A DNA stretch of 64,000 nt from Anastatus disparis (GCA_017163975.1 JAFFSR010000314.1:5380501-5444500); one strand, 5' to 3'; shown: positions 20,964 to 31,959, counted from the stretch's first letter. Translations and numbers: made by a program. The notes: generated from the sequence alone by a model not told the origin.

Positions 20964-21503
20964 CTAGGAGAGTATCACATCTCCGGATTACGGATTTTGC
21001 TCTAACTTTGAAATAGGTTTTCAGATGTCAAAATATGGAAAAAGCCAGAGTTATAGACCCCAACGCTCAATATTTCTCTAGTTGCAGGCAATTAAAGAAA
21101 ATCACTAAAAAAGTTACTGGATTTTTAAACGCTTATAATTCTTTAGCATTAATAGCTAGACGCTTGTAACTGTTTTTAAATGGAAGCTACGTTCAAATCC
21201 TTTCGAAAAAGCACCTATAGCATATCAAAATATTATTTTTTCCCAAAGTTACAGCGTTATAAGAATTTGAGCTGAATTTCCTTTTAAAAATATTAATTAA
21301 TGATAAATGTTAAAATGTAGTACAATTTTCGTAAGCGTTTAAAAATCTAGTAACTTTTTTAGTGATTTTCTTTAATTGCCTGCAACTAGAGAAATATTGA
21401 GCGTTGGGGTCTATAACTCTGGCTTTTTTCATATTTTGACATCTGAAAACCTATCTCAAAGTTAGAGCAAAATCCGTGATCCGGAGATGTGATACTCTCC
21501 TAG
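20964..21503. mobile_element. Harbinger-like fold-back MITE, copy B
   Basis: A 540-bp, more diverged member of the same family, flanked by TTA at 20,961-20,963 (shared with copy A) and 21,504-21,506. The inner arms have deletions relative to copy A. Confidence 0.8.
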
Positions 21504-21850
21504 TTAGTCAATTTAGAACAATTTTTAAAAAATTCTGAAATTTTTGGACTTAGAAATTTTTTTGTAAAATGAGTCAAAATTTTTTCTAAGACTAAATTAT
21601 CTAAAAAATTTTCTAAGTTCAAAATTTTCCAAAATTTTCCAAAATTGCTCTCAATTGACTAAGCATGGTTTAAAATGTGTAAGGACCAACAAAATCGTTA
21701 CATGATGTTTTGGCATGATAAATCACCTGATTTTTTTTAATAGGGTTAGTCGATAACTAAACTCATTAATCCTAAATATGTATACACTATATTCGTTAGC
21801 CCTAAATTCATAAACTCTAGACCTGGAAAGTCTAAGCCCATAAACCTTAA

Positions 21851-22229
21851 GAGGACACCGTATAGCTCTGTCCTTGTCTAATCTAAATTTTCGTTATTAT
21901 TAATAAATCAAATATTGTTATACAAAAGTAAGGGCATAGCCCAATAGATTTTAGGACGAGCAAACGATCTTATTCTATGAAAAAATATAAAATTTTTATT
22001 AGTTTTCGGATGAGGTCTGGAACGGATAAACAGTTATCAAGTTCAATTGTTATTCCGTTTCAGACCTCACTCGAAAACTAATAAAAATTTTATATTTTTT
22101 TATAGAATAGGATCGTTTGCTCGTCCTGAAATCCATTGGGCTGTGCCCTTACTTTTGTATAACAATATTTAATTAATTAATAATAACTAAAATTTAGATT
22201 AGACAAGGACAGAGCTATACGGCCGCCTC
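21851..22229. mobile_element. TTAA-flanked palindromic MITE, type 1 (copy 1)
   Basis: The inverted arms start GAGGACACCGTATAGCTCTG and continue with TCCTTGTCTAATCTAAATTT. The element is flanked by TTAA at 21,847-21,850 and 22,230-22,233. The TGTCCTTGTCTAAT core recurs in the elements at 54,011 and 61,458. Confidence 0.75.
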
Positions 22230-22536
22230 TTAAGCTTATGAACACTTAACCTATAAACCCTAAATTCATAATCCTGTGTCCGAAAGATGATGAGTGGATT
22301 CTGTAGAGTTATTATAGATATTTTTACAGAACGTGTTCAACTGGCGTTGACGCAGACTGAGAAAGGCCTCTTATCTTCATTTTTTTCTAATGATGGGACG
22401 TCATTTTCGTGGACTCGCCTACTCTATGTATAATAACTCTATGGTTCACCCATTTTTAGCCTCTTGACCTAGTAAGTGCATTACACCTTTATCCATGCCC
22501 CTCAAATCATACCTTTCTTAATAATGTGAACCCTTT

Positions 22537-23473
22537 TTTTTTTTTAAGAGAAACGATTAATATATAAAGGATATTGTCCTCTATTGGGTTTGGAAATTTG
22601 TTTGTCAGCGCCATCGCGTGGCCAATCGATAAGCTGTGAGAGAAGGATACTGTTCGAGAATCACATTGATTACATACGAAAATTGTAGTATTTTGTAATT
22701 TTTCAATTGAATAGAATAAAAAAAGATTAGAAAATTAGTTTACATAGAAAGAAGGAAACATGGAGAATTTTTGTAGAAAAAGTCGTGCATGTTATAGTAT
22801 TACATAAATGAAGCGGTCAAGTTTATAAGAATTTTGACGGCTCTTTCTAGCTGACAATGTTTACATTTTTTTTTAAACATTCTGAATCAGTATCTGAAGC
22901 TATAACCTATCTAAAAATGAACAACAAAACAATCATCTTTTGTGAATCATTTCGAGTAAATTATGCACTGGACATATATTTACTTTAAAACAATGTCATT
23001 GCGTTATGTTTAATATAATCAGATAATTACATTTTTATTTATTTACTTCATAAACAAATTTTACTAATACATAAGATTAAATAGGCTATACGATATAATC
23101 CTTCTCTCACAGCTTACCAAAGGGCCACGTGGTGGCGCTGGCAAGCAAATTTTCAAACCCAATATGATTAACTTTTTTCCATGGTGAAGTCGAGGAAGTC
23201 CCCGCCCGGTACCTGTTTAACACATTACATCAGGCTAGACTGTCAGACCCACCATACCGAAAACTTTGACTACCGATGGGATGGTCAGCCACTTTTGTGA
23301 CCAACAATCAACCGATACCCAATGAGGTCGGATTTTTAAGCGTCGCGATATAAATGGCACGCACACTAATTTTCTTTCGAAAAAAAAAGTTAGAGGTGCC
23401 TGGCCAGGATTCGAACCCATGCCCTTCGCCTTGAAGGCAAGAGCTCTATCCATTACGCCACCGCGCTCTCGTG
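22537..23473 (-). mobile_element. tRNA-derived SINE, interrupted by a MITE
   Basis: Flanked by the 13-bp direct repeat ATGTGAACCCTTT (22,524-22,536 and 23,474-23,486). On the minus strand it starts with a tRNA-like head with box A TGGCGTAATGGATAGAGCTC (23,441-23,460) and box B GGTTCGAATCC (23,407-23,417) and ends in a poly-A tail (poly-T at 22,537-22,545). Removing the inserted 22,584-23,162 element leaves about 360 bp, typical for a SINE. The tRNA-like head is not a functional tRNA gene. Confidence 0.8.
22584..23162. mobile_element. Mariner-like MITE inside the SINE
   Basis: The ends are ~70-bp inverted repeats starting TTGGGTTTGRAAATTTG and running through CAGCGCCA and the CTTCTCTCACAGCTTA segment. 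TA flanks both sides (22,582-22,583 and 23,163-23,164), which fits Tc1/mariner but is weak proof in AT-rich DNA. No transposase frame. Confidence 0.55.
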
Positions 23474-23637
23474 ATGTGAACCCTTTAAGCGGATCTTTTT
23501 AAGCTTATCTCCATTTGAGTCTGAAAATCCAAAGCAATTTTTTCTGTATTTACATAAGATTTTGTTGGCTTAAATACCGAAAACGCGTTCTTTTATTCCT
23601 GCATACATTGTTGACATCGAAAAATCACTTAACTTTT

Positions 23638-23732
23638 AGGGATCACCCTGAGAACACAAACTATTTAATGTTTTTAGATGAAATTTGATGTATTAAAAAC
23701 ATTAAATATATTGTGTTTTCTGGGTGGTCCCT
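23638..23732. mobile_element. Short palindromic MITE with AGGGATCACCC-type ends
   Basis: AGGGATCACCCTGAGAACACA pairs with the complement of TGTGTTTTCTGGGTGGTCCC; a second inner pair is built on AATGTTTTTA and TAAAAACATT. Confidence 0.5.
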
Positions 23733-24420
23733 TTAGGGACCATCCCCGCCCTCTGAAGGTTAATTGATCGACGAAGTTTCATAGGCAATAGCGATCGCTT
23801 ATCCACGTGTAATCGCGCCCAGCGCTCCTTAACTATATTCTTTGGATAAAGTAGAATTCCATAAACCTCACCAATGTACCGGTCATACATATCTCATGAA
23901 TTACATTTACGTTAAGTTTGCTGAGTAACAGTGAAAAACCTAAATGCATTTTTTCAACAATGTGGAAAATTTTGAAAGTTTTCAGATTACCAGAATCACC
24001 CAAGTACTAAAAAATATTATCCTAGAGAACGTAAATACAATGCGCAAAATTTCACAGGTTGTTACTGTATATGATGTCCATCGCCAGGATGACCTAAGTA
24101 ATAAAAGATATCGTCCTCAAGAACCTTAACGGAATTCACAAATGATGAGGGAAATTTTGAAGATTGTTGCTAAAAGTATTTTGTCAGTGCTGACGACCCA
24201 AATCAGAGCAAAAAATAGCTTGCGAAATACGCCTTTCTTTCGCTGTCTACCGAGATATAGCTTTTTTAAGCTGCTTCTGAGATACAACCTTTTTATTTGG
24301 AGGCAACAATATAAGAACGAAATTAAATCATGTTTTCATGCTGGGTTGAAATTTCGTTTTCAAATATTTATTTTGTTTAATGAATTTCTAATATAGTGAT
24401 TCAACAGGAGTACCTATTTT
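23733..24420. other. No recognised gene
   Basis: Short frames (for example 23,944-24,129 and 24,142-24,396, plus strand) show no family motif and no splice or promoter support. Confidence 0.4.
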
Positions 24421-24770
24421 TACGGAAGCGCCTAAGTGCCATGTAGTATATGTTTGTGCGTGCCACCTATTTCAGTAGTTGCAATTACTCGCTTTCCAAT
24501 GTTCATGCTTCTAAGAGCAAAAACGGCAGGAAGGCAGTCTGCCTGCCTTCCAATTTGGCACTTAGAAGCATGAACATTGGAAAGCGAGTGACTGCAACTA
24601 GCAAAAATAGGTGGATCGCACAAACAGATGCTAAAAAATAGCAGGAAGGCAGTTTGTCTTCCTACCGTTTTGGCCCTTAGAAGCATGAACATTGGAAAGC
24701 GAATAACTGCAACTACTGAAATAGGTGGCGCGCACAAACATATACTACATGGCACTTAGGCGCTTCCGTA
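24421..24770. mobile_element. 350-bp palindromic MITE with internal duplicated arm
   Basis: The ends TACGGAAGCGCCTAAGTGCC are perfect inverted repeats. The arm segment CTTAGAAGCATGAACATTGG occurs inverted once and direct twice inside, so three copies of the arm core are packed in one element. Confidence 0.75.
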
Positions 24771-25121
24771 TATTTTAACCTTTAGAGGGCCAGCACTTGA
24801 GGAATTAAAAAAAATAGTTTTTTTTATAAAAAAATGATCTGAAGCATATGATAAAGGGCTAGATTAATGTCAAATAGCTGGAGCTCAGTGGCCTTACGCC
24901 AAATGGCGCATCCTGGGCAACATGTTTCATTGATGTTCTACTTATTGAGCGAGCATGATAATTTTTTTACCTTCTGTATATTTGCTGGTAGATAAAATTT
25001 CCACACATGATTGAAATACCTATTCTCTGCCTTTGCAGCTGACTATACTATTGTTATAATAAAAGTATTATTGAGAGTTAAATAAAACTTTTTTTCACTA
25101 ATCATATCATGAAAGCCTTAA
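24771..25121. other. No recognised gene
   Basis: Non-coding spacer between two MITEs. I see no repeat or RNA signature. Confidence 0.4.
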
Positions 25122-25518
25122 GGGGAATCTTCATACCGACATAGAGTTCTACTTTATCTACATTTGAATTATGAATTTCAATAAAAATTTAACTATTCAT
25201 GACTGAAATTCGTAGGAGAGGCACATTCTTAACATGCCAAAGAATTGATTGCAACGTCAAAAGACAATATAAGGGTAAAAATAAAGGTGAAAACTGCTTA
25301 ATATGATTGACTTTTAAATGTAGTTATGAATAATCGTATTATGCAGTTTTTGTCTTCATTTTAACTTTTATTCTGTCTTTTAACGTTGCAATAAATCCTT
25401 TAGAATGTTAAGAATGTGCCTCTTCTATGAATTTTAGTCAAAAATAGTTAAATTTTTATAAAAATGCATTATTCAAATATAGATAAGGTAGATCTCTGTG
25501 CCGGTATGAGGACACCCC
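25122..25518. mobile_element. TTAA-flanked palindromic MITE, type 2
   Basis: The inverted arms run from GGGGAATCTTCATACCGACA to the complement of TGCCGGTATGAGGACACCCC. TTAA flanks at 25,118-25,121 and 25,519-25,522. Arms are diverged and the interior is AT-rich. Confidence 0.7.
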
Positions 25519-25724
25519 TTAAATCTCCATATATAAAAAAGTTTCAAATTTCTGGATACTTACTTTTATCTCAATATAAGTAATAGAATATAAATATATT
25601 GTTGAGAAAATTATTTTCTCAAAAAAATAATCTACTTTTATTAACATATATCGATTCACAACTGCTATATATTATGTGCAAACGTATATATTGGGAATAG
25701 GAAAAAAACCCAAAAGTTTGGATC

Positions 25725-25726
<2 letters not shown>

Positions 25727-25790
<64 letters not shown>

Positions 25791-25794
25791 GAAT

Positions 25795-25844
<50 letters not shown>
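25727..25844. repeat. (TA)n microsatellite
   Basis: Two TA runs separated by ATGAATGG. Frames across it are spurious. Confidence 0.95.
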
Positions 25845-25846
<2 letters not shown>

Positions 25847-25975
25847 GACATTTTACACCAACTGGAAGAGCAGAAAAATAAAAATCTCTGAAAATCTAAG
25901 AATATATTTTTTTTGTTACACAAAAGATGTAAAAAAATTTTCAAGGATTCAGATTAGAAGGATCAAGAGCTATAG
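25845..25975 (+). repeat. Left half of a dispersed repeat split by the 4.4-kb transposon
   Basis: The sequence after the TA run matches 51,059-51,190 at many positions (AAAAATAAAAATC, AAAAAAATTTTCAAG, AAGAGCTA). The remaining half follows the transposon at 30,371-30,560. Confidence 0.75.
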
Positions 25976-26530
25976 GGCCGATTCCATTTCAAATCGAACA
26001 GTCAGTATACACTCAAGTCACCAATTACTGCGCTAATGGCGTATGTTATTCTACCCTAAAAATAAGGGTATACGTATTTTTTTATTTTGCTGAAATATCA
26101 AAATTGCATCAGATATGCACTTTTGAAAATTGCATACAAAAACTAAATGTTAAAACTGAAAATGTTGAGAATAACTTTAGAGGGCTATCGTTTTACTAAT
26201 TTTCAGTGAATTTTGTTAAACCTTATTTTGTTTTATTATGTTTTAAGCCCTCTTTAATTCAGTGCAAGAAATTTAAAAAAAGACTAAAAAATGACTAAGA
26301 TATGTGCATTTTACCAAAAAATGCACTTTTTATGCACATGCATTTTTCTCGAAAAACCCATTTTTTTTTTGCTGAAATTTTTTGTGCTCATAGAGGACCA
26401 AATTACCTATCTAATGGTACTTGGTTGATCCCGTACTTATTTGTTTGAAGCGAGAAAAAAAATTCACAAATTTTATTGGTGAAAAATTTTTGTATATACG
26501 TTCGAAAGTCTTAAGCAATGTTCATTTCAA
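25976..26530 (+). repeat. Left terminal inverted repeat of the 4.4-kb transposon
   Basis: It pairs with 29,815-30,370. Shared segments include CAGTCAGTATACACT, ATGCACTTTTTATGCACATG and GATCCCGTACTTATTTGTTT. Confidence 0.8.
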
Positions 26531-26592
26531 CGCTGTCGCATGCATCGCTCATTATTTGTTTACCTTTGTATGTATGTATATATCATCAATAG

Positions 26593-26595
<3 letters not shown>

Positions 26596-26640
<45 letters not shown>
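26596..26640. repeat. (TA)n microsatellite
   Basis: Pure TA run between the left TIR and the transposase gene. Confidence 0.95.
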
Positions 26641-26644
<4 letters not shown>

Positions 26645-26874
26645 TCGTAATATAAAAATAAATATTAAAAAATGGAAAATAATAATTCTATTCGTGTATA
26701 TCTATATTATGTATGTTTCGATGTACAGACAATAGGAGGCTCATTCGCGGACAAATACCTCGCGTAACCAAAACAGCATATTAGAATTGTTATATACAAG
26801 CTAGTTATTCTTACGTCTGCTTTAAAAGGTACTTTTCGGACTTGTGAAAAAGTAAACAAAACTCTGCAATTACG

Positions 26875-29688
26875 ATGTCCGAAATTCACTCTTCTACAAG
26901 AATTCGATGTCCCGATTTTTTTCAAATGCATAAGAAGGTAGTTTATAAGAGCAGAAATTTACGTTTTAGACCGTTGGAAGATTTGGCCATTAATTTAGCA
27001 CAGCTTTATCCAGATTTAAAGATACTGCCCTCTACTAATGTATGCAAAAATTGCCATGAACGCATATCAAAAATGATTTTAAGTGATCTTGAATCTACAT
27101 CTGAAAATGGAATCACTGAACTTTTTAGTGGGAAACATGATGATTTTATCCCCAAGATACCCGAACGAATACAGGAATCAAACGAGAGTATTAATACAAT
27201 TTTACCTCAATGCGTCTCGCCGCTAAAAAGAAAAACTGCAATACCTAAAAATTTAACAGAAAATTATGTATCTAAAAAGAAAAAATCTTTAATTTCAGCT
27301 TTTTCTGCTACTGTCGGAAGTAAATTAGAAGATGCGTCTGGCATTTCAGTTGAATCAATAGAATCGGACAAAAGTTCGACTGAAAACTATTGGAACGAAT
27401 TTGTAGAAAATTTTAAATCGGCTTTAGAAAAATGTTCTTCTGTTTCGGAGAAAATAAAACTTCTAACTCTACTACCTTCAAAATTAAGCAAAATAAAAAT
27501 TTGTTCACTATTCCCGAATCTAAGCGAGTATATGATAAATTATTCAAGAAATCTCGTAAAAAATAAAGGAGTTTATTTGAAGCCAGATTCATATACTGGT
27601 CATCCTATTGATGAAAATACAAAAAATATCGCTATGGAATATTTTTTAAATGATGATTTTAATTGTAGTAGACAAAGTCCAAATAAATCTGATGTTGTTA
27701 CTGTTCAAGTTAATAATACAAAAACTAAAAAAGTTAAACGGTTTCTTACTCGAAGCTCAAAAGAAACATATAGTCAATTAAGACAAGAAAATCCAAACTT
27801 AAAAATAGGAAAATCGAAATTCTATAGTCTAAGACCAAGTTTCGTCTTAACAAGCCCTGTGAAGGAAACTTGTCTTTGTGTACATTGCGAAAATTTTGAA
27901 CTGTTTCTTACAAGTTTAATTCGTTTTAGAGACGATAATAATTCTGAATTAGATTTAGATCGTTCAGAAATAACTAACGCAATGTTGTGTTCTAAACCAT
28001 CTGATTCGTGTTTCTTGCAAGAATGCAATTATTGCCCCGGTAGTGAGGGTATCACATTAAAATTGTTAAAACTGAAAGAAAATTGTGAAGATAAAATTAT
28101 GTTTGCTTTGTGGGATAATGGTAATCTTATCAAACAAACAGTAAGCTTATCAGTTTTTAAAGAAAAATTTTCAATCTGCGCACTGAAAGCAAGTACTCAC
28201 GTATACATAAAAAATATTCAACGTGAAGCTATAAAAAAAGAAAAAGAAGAAGGTAAAGCTGATCATACTAACTAGGAGAGTGTCACACCTCCGGATCACG
28301 GATTTTGCTTAAACTTCGGGATAAGTTTTTAGATGATAAAATATGGAAAAAGCTAAAGTTATAGTCATAAATACTCAATATTTCCCTATTTACAGGCAAT
28401 CAAAGAAAATCACTAAAAAAGTTACTAGATTTTTAAACGCATATAGTTCTTTAGCATTAATAGCTACAAGCTTGAAACTTTTTTAAATTAAAGCTGAGCT
28501 CAAATCCTTTCGAATTAGTAGTTATAGCATGTCAAAATATTATTTTTTCCCAAAGTTGGAGCGTAATAAGGATTGAACCTAATTTCAGCTTTTATTGTTA
28601 ATTAATGTTTTCAAAAGAAAAATCAGGTCTAATGTTTATCATGCTCTAACTTTGGGAAAAAATAATATTTTGACATGCTATAACTACTAATTCGAAAGGA
28701 TTTGAGCTCAGCTTTTATTTAAAAACAGTTTCAAGCTTGTAGTTATCGACGCTAAAGAACTATATGCGTTTAAAAATCTAGTAACTTTTTTAGTGATTTT
28801 CTTTAATTGCCTGTAACTAGGGAAATATTGAGTATTTATGACTATAACTTCAGCTTTTTCCATATTTTATCATCTGAAAACTTATCCCGAAGTTTGAGCA
28901 AAATCCGTGATCCGGAGGTGTGACACTCTCCTAGTAAGTTAATTATCCACGTTGATTTTGCAGAAAATTGGTCTGTAATGAATAATAAAGCGGTTCAGGG
29001 AAATCATTGGGTAAATAACCAAATTTCTATTTTTACTGCAGTCTGTTACCAAGGAGAGATAACGCAAAGCTTTGCGATCGTTAGTGACGACAATTAACAT
29101 GATACTGCATATGCGCTATTAGCAATAAATACAATTATCGATCTCATGAAAAATGATTTTGTTACTTAAGTCACTATTATATCAGATGGAGCTGCAAGCC
29201 AATTTAAAAATCGTTTTCAGCTACATGAATTCAAACATTTTTCTTATCAAATGAAATGGTTATTTTCTGCGACTGGTCATGGGAAAGGAGCCGTTGATGG
29301 AATAGGTGGGCTTCTAAGGCATTATGCTACTTTACATAACTTAAAAAGAGTTCATGAAGAATCGATACAAAATGCTGACGATTTTATAAATTTGGTTCAA
29401 AAGTACACCAGTGCAATCAAAATCATATTATTACCAATAAATGAGATTGAAAAATTTAGAAAAGAAAAAAATATTGAATGGAGTACAGTTCCTTAATATA
29501 ATAGGATTCAAAAAAGACATATGTGGTTAAAACAACTTGGGGAACTGAAATCGCATATATTTGTTGGCAGAACAGCTATACATGCACTGACTAAAGTGAA
29601 AGACAAGAAAAAAAAAGTCAAACGTCGTAAGGCTACACTTAGAACTAAAAATAATAAGTGCAAAAATAAAAAAAGTAATTATTTATAA
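26875..29688 (+). pseudogene. Transposase-like protein with GHGKGAVDGIGG motif, broken
   Basis: It starts MSEIHSSTRIRCPDFFQMH with a putative zinc-binding N terminus (CPDFF ... CKNCHERI). A basic Ser-rich middle follows (KKKKSLISAFSATVG), then ETCLCVHCENFELFL (about residues 336-350) and a C-terminal RNase H-like part with VDFAENW (28,951-28,971), ISDGAASQFKN (about 29,180) and GHGKGAVDGIGG (about 29,278-29,313). The two Asp positions look like DDE/D residues. It ends with a Lys-rich tail at 29,688. The frame is broken by a MITE at 28,272-28,934 and by stops at 29,095, 29,167 and 29,494. MITE plus duplication is 666 bp, so the frame is kept across it. I recognise the motif as recurring in insect genomes but not the superfamily. 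Confidence 0.7.
28272..28934. mobile_element. Harbinger-like fold-back MITE, copy C, in the transposase gene
   Basis: A 663-bp element with CTAGGAGAGTGTCACACCTC ends, flanked by TAA at 28,269-28,271 and 28,935-28,937. Removing it with one TAA gives a continuous codon series into the VDFAENW block, which fixes the duplication at exactly 3 bp. Confidence 0.88.
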
Positions 29689-29814
29689 TTATATTTTTGA
29701 CGCATCCCAACAGTGAGAGGCAAGGGGAACTCACTTTAAAAAAGCACCTTGAAGGGAACAGAAACCTTCTACGTCCACTTCGTTGTTCCTGGGTAATGCT
29801 AAAAGAGGGATAGT

Positions 29815-30370
29815 GTTTAAATCTACATTGCTTAAAATTTCCGAACGTATATACAAAAATTTTTCACCCATAAAATTTGTGAATTTTTTTTCTCGCTTCA
29901 AACAAATAAGTACGGGATCAACCAAGTACCATTAGATAGGTGATTTGGTCCTCTATGAGCACAAAAAATTTCAGCAAAAAAAAAATGTGTTTTTCGAGAA
30001 CAATGCATGTGCATAAAAAGTGCATTTTTTGGTAAAATGCACATATCTTAGTCATTTTTTAGTCTTTTTTTAAATTTCTTGCACTGAATTAAAGAGGGCT
30101 TTAAACATAATAAAACAAAATAAGGTTTACCAAAATTCACTGAAAATTGGTAAAACGATAGCCCTCTAAAGTTATTCTCAACATTTTCAGTTTTAACATT
30201 TAGTTTTTGTATGCAATTTTCAAGAGTGCATATCTGATGCAATTTTGATATTTCAGCAATATAAAAAAATACGTATACCCTTATTTTTCGGGTAGAATAA
30301 CATACTCCATTAGCGCAGTAATTGGTGACTTAAGTGTATACTGACTGTTCGATTTGAAATAGAATCAGCC
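29815..30370 (+). repeat. Right terminal inverted repeat of the 4.4-kb transposon
   Basis: Reverse complement of the left arm with scattered substitutions; it ends GAATCAGCC followed by the ATAG duplication. Confidence 0.8.
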
Positions 30371-30560
30371 ATAGATCCTTAAAATTTGGAAATTTTTCAA
30401 AATTTTTGGAAAAGTCTCAGCTTAATCATTTTTTTTTCCTGAAAATCCTGATGTTTTAGAGAGATATTCATGTGAATACTTTTTGTTGTAAATGAAGGGC
30501 AGAGTTAACATGACTCTTTACAGATGTTAATTTTGAAGTTTTCTATTAGTTATGTTAACC
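30371..30560 (+). repeat. Right half of the dispersed repeat interrupted by the transposon
   Basis: It matches 51,190-51,390 (TTTTTGGAAAAGT, CTGAAAATCCTGATGT, TTGTTGTAAATGAAG). Together with 25,845-25,975 it forms one unit. Confidence 0.75.
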
Positions 30561-30589
30561 GATATTCATATATTAGGATTTAATAATAT

Positions 30590-31120
30590 TTCAAACCGGT
30601 ATACCTCATTCAACATGCAATTAAATTCACTAATTCAAAGACCACAATATATTAAATCAGTACCGATGGATGAAGAATTTATACAGTTATTATTTTTAGG
30701 AAATTCGGAATAGGGTCACCGGATTTGTGTGTATTATAATAATAAGGTAATTCATATATATGGCAGTTCAAATCTTAAATATCTACGAGATGAGCATAAG
30801 ATTTATATGAACAGATTATTTCCAAACAAATCAGAATTGAGCATAGTATTCAAAACAGTAAATCACAAACAGATAATTATGATTGTGGCGTTTTTGCAAT
30901 TGTTTTTGCTATTGCAATTATTTATAATTTAGGAACATGTTGTTTAAGATATGATGTTTTTCTGATGCAATTACGTTTATCAAGAATTTTTAAAACGCAA
31001 CAAATAAGAATGTTTTCAGTTTCGCAAAATAATAATAATGCAAATATTAATTACGATAATCCACCGGACATGATAAGGAGGAGTATTTGTCGTGAGCAAC
31101 GTTTAAATCAATTACCATGA
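30590..31120 (+). pseudogene. Ulp1/C48-like cysteine protease remnant
   Basis: Reading across one in-frame TAG near 30,710 and a frameshift near 30,870, the sequence encodes a Ulp1-like core. GHRICVYYNNKVIHIYGSSN carries the His; the usual Asp of the IYDS box appears as Gly. NYDCGVFAIVF carries the nucleophile-like Cys. The remnant ends at CCATGA near 31,120. In Helitrons such proteases may process the large polyprotein, but that is inference. The missing Asp, stop and frameshift indicate loss of activity. Confidence 0.6.
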
Positions 31121-31890
31121 AATTTAGATTTTGCCGAGCTTGAACTATTAGAAAAAAACTCACAAATGCATTTATTGGCAGAACAAAAAAAGATCATGGA
31201 AATGTATCGTAAACGAAAGAATTCGAATCATAAAACAATTTTGATAGAAATTGACAATGACATTTCAGATACAAATTTTTAAAAACCAGATAATGATATA
31301 ATAGGAATCGATAATATCCACTTAAATTATAACGATAATAAAATTAGCACAGTTGAAATTAAATTAAATGAAGAAAAAAAAGAATCACAAGATAGATGAA
31401 AAAGAAGCTTTATTTGTAACAGGACTTAGGAGCATGATGAAGCTGCCCGCCCTCTAATAATATTTCCAATCCTAACTTATGAATAAATGATGCGTTTAAT
31501 TGAGTTTTTTTGCAACAAAGTAAAAATTTGTAAGATTAAACTCTAGTGCGGACAACTCAAGAAATCCACCAAAATATTATACGTATAAAGTTATAATAAA
31601 AACTTTTAATGTATCGTATTTTATGGTTAGGTTTATCGAGTTTGATATCTGAGTTCCAATGCAAGCTCATGAAAAAACAACAAGTCCAAATGATTTCTTA
31701 TTTTAACAAAAATGATTGTATTAATATAGCTTTAGTGCGGACAAGTCATTAGATTTGTTTAATTTATGAATTTAAAAAGATATTGATAAAATAAAAAAAG
31801 CAAATCTCAGGTGCTGCAGCTCCGACATCCCGTTAATAGGAAAATGGTAACAAAATAATCACATGAATATAAAAAAATTTCAGAAAAAGA
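31121..31890. other. No intact gene; short repeat TTTAGTGCGGACAA
   Basis: Between the protease remnant and the Lys-rich repeats lies AT-rich sequence with two copies of a CTYTAGTGCGGACAA element (near 31,541 and 31,729) and no conserved frame. It may be an insertion into the Helitron. Confidence 0.35.
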
Positions 31891-31959
31891 CATTATTATG
31901 AAAATGCAAAAAAAAAGTAATGATAAATTAGAACTAAGACGTGTTCAAGAAACTTTACG

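Larger units (their letters stand above)
20197..21745. mobile_element. MITE with CCCTA(T/G)T ends, split by two Harbinger-like MITEs
   Basis: The outer arms (20,197-20,298 and about 21,650-21,745) pair through AAAAATCAGGTGA and TTTAAACCATGCTTA. Removing the two inner elements and the extra TTA copies leaves about 345 bp. Non-coding. Confidence 0.65.
25976..30370 (+). mobile_element. 4.4-kb DNA transposon with long TIRs, superfamily uncertain
   Basis: The ends GGC(C/T)GATTC(C/T)ATTTC continue into arms of about 555 bp. ATAG is duplicated at 25,972-25,975 and 30,371-30,374. The uninterrupted target sequence is visible in the paralogous repeat near 51,190. One transposase gene lies inside. A 4-bp target duplication with a DDE-like protein would fit Sola-type elements, but I do not recognise the family with certainty. 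Confidence 0.8.

Noticed and set aside
23390..23473. Possible functional tRNA gene on the minus strand
   Set aside because: A and B boxes are present, but they form the head of a SINE with target duplications and poly-A tail, and I could not fold a normal acceptor stem.
24432..24755. 107-codon minus-strand frame with repeated CSICLCAPPI/SICLCDPPI
   Set aside because: It covers the palindromic MITE; the repeated peptides reflect its inverted and direct arm copies.
25672..25944. 90-codon frame with long Tyr-Ile repeats
   Set aside because: It is a translation of the (TA)n microsatellite.
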